Assembly (NCBI GenBank): GCA_003567135.1
Contig: PXAI01000126.1
Span: 1 to 7,830, forward strand
Direction: 5' to 3'
DNA: 7,830 nt
DNA from: Balneolia bacterium
GTDB taxonomy: Bacteria > Bacteroidota > Rhodothermia > Balneolales > Cyclonatronaceae
Notes under the pieces: model-generated
The model's input: the letters and a program-made list of their open reading frames with translations, nothing else
What the model was told of the DNA's origin: nothing
Database searches by the model: none
Made by a program: the position numbers and the translations under genes
Part shown: positions 4,582 through 7,830 of the stretch, piece by piece
Numbering within the stretch: the first letter of the stretch is position 1
Layout: each line of letters starts with the position of its first letter

Positions 4582-6780
4582 TTGGCTAAGCATACGACTG
4601 AAGAAAGCGACATTGCCGCAATTGTTCATGGGGATCATGGCAATGTTTTCGCAGTGCTTGGGTTGCACACCGTTAAGCAAGATAAGAAAGATGTATTTGT
4701 AGTTCGTGCTTACAGGCCCGATGCCGTAAAAATGAGTGTGATAAAGAAGGGTGGCAAAAAAGCAGCGATGAATAAAATCCACGACGCGGGGTTTTTCGAG
4801 CTGACTTTCCCGAGAGTTAAGAAGCCTTTCGCTTACGAACTTGAAGCCGAATTTGAAAACGGCGCCACGCACCGCTACGACGATCCGTACCGATTCGGAC
4901 GGATGATCTCCGATTTTGACCTTCAAATCTGGGGTGAGGGAAATCATACCAAAGCATATGAACTCATGGGTGCCCACCTCCGCGAAATTGACGGCGTTAA
5001 AGGCGTTCATTTTGTAGTCGCCGCGCCATCCGCAAACCGGGTAAGCGTTGTAGGCCCTTTCAATAACTGGGATGGCCGCTGCCACGTAATGCGCAAGTAT
5101 TACAATCAGGGCATCTGGGAGATTTTTATTCCAGGCCTCGGTGAGGATGAAGTATATAAATACGAGATTAAATCACCCGGCCGCAATATTCCGTTTCTGA
5201 AAGCCGATCCTTACGGACGTTTTTGCGAAATGCGCCCAAAAACGGCGTCCATCGTCAAGAATATCGACAACTACGAGTGGAGCGATGACGAATGGATGGC
5301 AAACAGAGACGCCGGTTTTGAAAAGCCGATGTCAGTTTATGAGGTGCATCTCGGTTCGTGGAAGCGCCATCCGCGCGAAGACGGATTTTACAGCTACAAG
5401 GAGCTGACCGAAACCCTCATCCCTTGGGTTAAAGAAATGGGCTACACGCACATCGAGCTGATGCCGATCGCCGAACATCCGTACGATCCTTCCTGGGGAT
5501 ATCAGACTACCGGATATTTTGCGCCCACAAGCCGCTTCGGCGAGCCCGCAGATTTTATGGAGTTTATCAACGAGTGTCATAAAAACGACATCGGTGTGAT
5601 TCTCGACTGGGTTCCGGCTCACTTTACGAAAGATGATCACGGCCTTCGCGAATTCGACGGCACTGCGCTGTACGAACACGCTGATCCCCGCCAGGGCGAA
5701 CACAAAGACTGGGGCACAAAAATCTTCAACTTCGGCCGTGATGAAGTAAAGAATTTCCTGATTTCAAACGCCGCGTTCTGGCTTGATAAATATCACATCG
5801 ACGGCCTGCGCGTGGATGCTGTGGCCTCCATGCTTTATCTGGATTATTCCCGAGAAGAAGGCGAATGGATTCCAAACCGCTACGGCGGCCGTGAAAACCT
5901 CGAAGCCATCGACTTCCTGAAGCGATTCAACGAAGTGGTTCACCAGGAGTTCGACGGCGTGATTACCATGGCAGAGGAATCCACCTCATGGCCGATGGTA
6001 TCCAGGCCAACGTACATCGGCGGCCTCGGCTTCGATTATAAGTGGAATATGGGCTGGATGAACGACACGCTGAAGTACATCGAAGTTGATCCCATCTTCA
6101 GAAAATATCATCATAACCAGCTGACGTTCTCGTTTATTTACGCTTTTTCAGAGAATTTCGTGCTTCCCTTCTCACACGATGAAGTGGTGCACATGAAGCA
6201 GTCGATGCTTTCTAAAATGCCTGGCGACGAATGGCAGAAATTCGCAAACCTGCGCCTGCTCTACACATACAAATATTGCCATCCGGGGAAAAAACTTCTC
6301 TTTATGGGCGGTGAAATTGGCCAGTGGGAAGAGTGGTCTGAAGCGCGCGAACTTTCATGGGGGCTTCTTGCCAAAGATCGTCATAACGGTATCAAACAGC
6401 TGGTAACCGACCTGAACGCGATCTACAAAAAAGAGAAGCCGCTTTTCGAAGTTGATTACGACTGGAGTGGTTTCCAGTGGGTTGATTTTTCTGATGTTGA
6501 TCACAGCATCATATCCTTCCTGCGCTTTAGTAAAGAAAAAGAAGAAGCGCTGCTTTGCGTGTTTAACTTTACACCAACGGTGCATCACGATTACCGGATC
6601 GGAGTTCCTTCGGCCGGCAAATATGAAATCGTGTTCAACAGCGACTCAAACTACTACGGCGGCAGTAATGTCGGCAATAAGGAAGTAATCGCTGAGGAAG
6701 GAGAATGGCAGGGACAGCCATACAGCATAACCATTAATGTTCCACCCCTTGCCGGTATCGTACTGAAGCCAATAGGGTAA
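4582..6780 (+). CDS. glgB: 1,4-alpha-glucan (glycogen) branching enzyme
   Basis: A 732-residue cytoplasmic GH13 enzyme that cuts alpha-1,4 glucan chains and rejoins them as alpha-1,6 branches. Domains in order: an N-terminal N1 module (about 10-110, with VFAVLGLH and VRAYRPDA), a CBM48 module (about 125-220, with GVHFVVAAPSANRVSVVGPFNNWDG across 141-165), the (beta/alpha)8 catalytic barrel (about 250-620), and a C-terminal beta domain. Catalytic residues are visible: Asp412 nucleophile in GLRVDAV, Glu465 acid/base in MAEEST, and Asp533 in FSHDEVVH. Region I is DWVPAHF (342-348), and GGEIGQWEEW (576-585) is also typical. Length matches E. coli GlgB (728), with the catalytic residues offset by about seven. 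The TTG start at 4582 is the only start after the in-frame TGA at 4564 and keeps the N1 module whole; there is no Shine-Dalgarno site. malQ follows after 79 bases on the same strand, and the two probably share a glycogen operon. Confidence 0.97.
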   Translation: MAKHTTEESDIAAIVHGDHGNVFAVLGLHTVKQDKKDVFVVRAYRPDAVKMSVIKKGGKKAAMNKIHDAGFFELTFPRVKKPFAYELEAEFENGATHRYDDPYRFGRMISDFDLQIWGEGNHTKAYELMGAHLREIDGVKGVHFVVAAPSANRVSVVGPFNNWDGRCHVMRKYYNQGIWEIFIPGLGEDEVYKYEIKSPGRNIPFLKADPYGRFCEMRPKTASIVKNIDNYEWSDDEWMANRDAGFEKPMSVYEVHLGSWKRHPREDGFYSYKELTETLIPWVKEMGYTHIELMPIAEHPYDPSWGYQTTGYFAPTSRFGEPADFMEFINECHKNDIGVILDWVPAHFTKDDHGLREFDGTALYEHADPRQGEHKDWGTKIFNFGRDEVKNFLISNAAFWLDKYHIDGLRVDAVASMLYLDYSREEGEWIPNRYGGRENLEAIDFLKRFNEVVHQEFDGVITMAEESTSWPMVSRPTYIGGLGFDYKWNMGWMNDTLKYIEVDPIFRKYHHNQLTFSFIYAFSENFVLPFSHDEVVHMKQSMLSKMPGDEWQKFANLRLLYTYKYCHPGKKLLFMGGEIGQWEEWSEARELSWGLLAKDRHNGIKQLVTDLNAIYKKEKPLFEVDYDWSGFQWVDFSDVDHSIISFLRFSKEKEEALLCVFNFTPTVHHDYRIGVPSAGKYEIVFNSDSNYYGGSNVGNKEVIAEEGEWQGQPYSITINVPPLAGIVLKPIG

Positions 6781-6791
6781 AAAACTTCAAA

Positions 6792-6830
6792 AGCACAGCG
6801 CCGGGATGATTGCAGAAAAAGGCCTGTGCT
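6792..6830 (+). repeat. Intercistronic hairpin between glgB and malQ
   Basis: AGCACAG plus GCC (6792-6798, 6800-6802, with C6799 bulged) pairs with GGCCTGTGCT (6821-6830), giving ten base pairs around an 18-base loop. It starts 12 bases after the glgB stop. No T run follows on the plus strand, so it is not a standard terminator. It could stabilise the glgB message or lower expression of malQ. Confidence 0.45.
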
Positions 6831-6859
6831 AATCCAATTATCAAATTGCAATATTTCTT

Positions 6860-7830
6860 ATGAGATTCAAGCGTGCTTGCGGGGTGCTTGTTCACCCTAC
6901 TTCATTTCCTACGGCATACGGAATCGGCGACCTCGGCGATTCAGCCCGTAAGTTCATCGACTTTCTGATTGAAACCGATCAGTCGATCTGGCAAATTCTT
7001 CCACTTGGCCCAACCGGCTACGGAAACTCGCCTTACGCCTCTTACTCGGCTTTCGCCGGAAACCCTTATCTCATCAGTCCGGACATACTGGTTAGCAAGG
7101 GACTTCTGACCCGTGAAGAAGCGGCATCCGCACATCTCCCTCTTACCACATCGGTCAACTACGAATCGGCTTTTGCCGCAAAAGACCGGATTCTCGAAAT
7201 CGCCTTCAACCGGTACGCTGAGCATAATCCGAAAGGAAATTCAGCTGAGATGAAGGCCTTCGAAAAAGAGAATAAATTCTGGCTGAATGATCACTGCCTG
7301 TTTATGGCCTGCCTGATCGAAAACGATAAACGGCCCTGGAATACGTGGGATCAGGATCTTGCAAAACGAAAGCCGGCCGCACTGAAAAAAACGCGCACAA
7401 GACTGGCTGATAAAATTGCCTTCCACAAATGGCTGCAGTTCGAGTTTTTCGATCAGTGGCTCAGCCTGAAAAAATACGCCAACGAGAACGGCATCAAGGT
7501 TATCGGGGATATTCCGATTTTTGTGGATCACAACAGTTCTGATGTCTGGGCGAATTCGAAGTATTTTGAGGTGGATGAAAACGGAAACCGCCTGCTTGTT
7601 GCCGGCGTACCGCCTGATTATTTCTCGGCCACCGGCCAGCTTTGGGGAAATCCGCTTTACAAATGGAGCGTGCTGAAAAAAGATAATTTCAAGTGGTGGA
7701 TCAAGCGTTTTGAGCAGATGTTCATTATGGCTGATGCCATTCGCGTGGATCACTTCCGCGGCTTTGATGCCTACTGGGAAGTAAAGGCTGATGCGCCAAC
7801 GGCTGAAAACGGCCGCTGGGTGAAAGGCCC
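6860..7830 (+). CDS. malQ: 4-alpha-glucanotransferase (amylomaltase), 3' end cut by the window
   Basis: The frame is open from ATG at 6860 to the window edge: 323 complete codons of a GH77 enzyme normally about 500 residues long. It moves alpha-1,4 glucan segments between chains and releases glucose in maltodextrin and glycogen metabolism. Seen: the N-terminus ACGVLVHPTSFPTAYGIGDLG (6-26), a hallmark of the family; LPLGPTGYGNSPYAS (47-61); GDIPIFVDHNSSDVW (216-230); GVPPDYFSATGQLWGNPLY (249-267), carrying the family's substrate loop; and RVDHFRGF (295-302), where Asp297 is the nucleophile. The acid/base Glu and the last catalytic Asp lie beyond the edge. The compact form, starting directly with the catalytic domain and with no N-terminal starch-binding modules, is the ordinary bacterial type. 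ATG at 6860 gives the usual start; no Shine-Dalgarno site is seen in the A/T-rich leader. It lies 79 bases after glgB. Confidence 0.96.
   Translation, partial: MRFKRACGVLVHPTSFPTAYGIGDLGDSARKFIDFLIETDQSIWQILPLGPTGYGNSPYASYSAFAGNPYLISPDILVSKGLLTREEAASAHLPLTTSVNYESAFAAKDRILEIAFNRYAEHNPKGNSAEMKAFEKENKFWLNDHCLFMACLIENDKRPWNTWDQDLAKRKPAALKKTRTRLADKIAFHKWLQFEFFDQWLSLKKYANENGIKVIGDIPIFVDHNSSDVWANSKYFEVDENGNRLLVAGVPPDYFSATGQLWGNPLYKWSVLKKDNFKWWIKRFEQMFIMADAIRVDHFRGFDAYWEVKADAPTAENGRWVKG

Noticed and set aside
4510..5085. 191-codon minus-strand open frame across the glgB start
   Set aside because: It lies antisense to the conserved N1 and CBM48 modules of GlgB, has no recognisable domain and is explained by the codon pattern of the real gene.
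6845..6852. ATTGCAAT palindrome in the malQ leader
   Set aside because: Eight-base palindromes are common in A/T-rich spacers and nothing else marks this as a site.
7241..7753. 170-codon minus-strand open frame
   Set aside because: It is antisense to clear MalQ motifs, including GVPPDYFSATGQ, and its translation shows no family pattern.

Overview
The window carries ordinary bacterial chromosomal genes for cell envelope and glycogen or alpha-glucan metabolism. I see no rRNA, tRNA, CRISPR array, insertion sequence, phage gene or frameshift. Base composition looks near 50% GC by eye. Two of the six start codons that can be seen are TTG and one is GTG, and several starts have A/T-rich leaders with no clear Shine-Dalgarno site. 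With the gene content, this suggests a Bacteroidota-related lineage such as Balneolota or Rhodothermota. That placement is an inference from style and was not tested by a search.

Layout: (1) Positions 1-90 hold the last 29 codons of an unidentified plus-strand gene. (2) A nested hairpin at 89-143 separates it from a convergent minus-strand pair: a sugar-phosphate nucleotidyltransferase with a beta-helix tail (428-1435), followed 16 bases later by a small GlsB/YeaQ/YmgE-type membrane protein (142-411). (3) A 173-base divergent spacer (1436-1608) leads to a plus-strand, membrane-embedded MurF-like Mur ligase (1609-3240). (4) This converges, six bases apart, on a minus-strand LolC/LolE-family permease (3247-4479). 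(5) A second divergent spacer (4480-4581) holds a palindrome and an inverted repeat. (6) It leads into a plus-strand glycogen pair: branching enzyme GlgB (4582-6780) and the start of 4-alpha-glucanotransferase MalQ (from 6860 to the window edge), with a long hairpin between them.

How the genes work together: GlgB adds alpha-1,6 branches and MalQ rearranges alpha-1,4 chains, so the pair probably builds and remodels storage glucan. The nucleotidyltransferase makes an activated sugar, probably for envelope polysaccharide; its signature resembles RmlA-like enzymes more than GlgC. The Mur ligase and the lipoprotein-release permease both serve the envelope. No new multi-gene system is evident. The most unusual item is the MurF-like protein, in which membrane helices occupy the place of the normal substrate-binding domain and the usual C-terminal motif is replaced.
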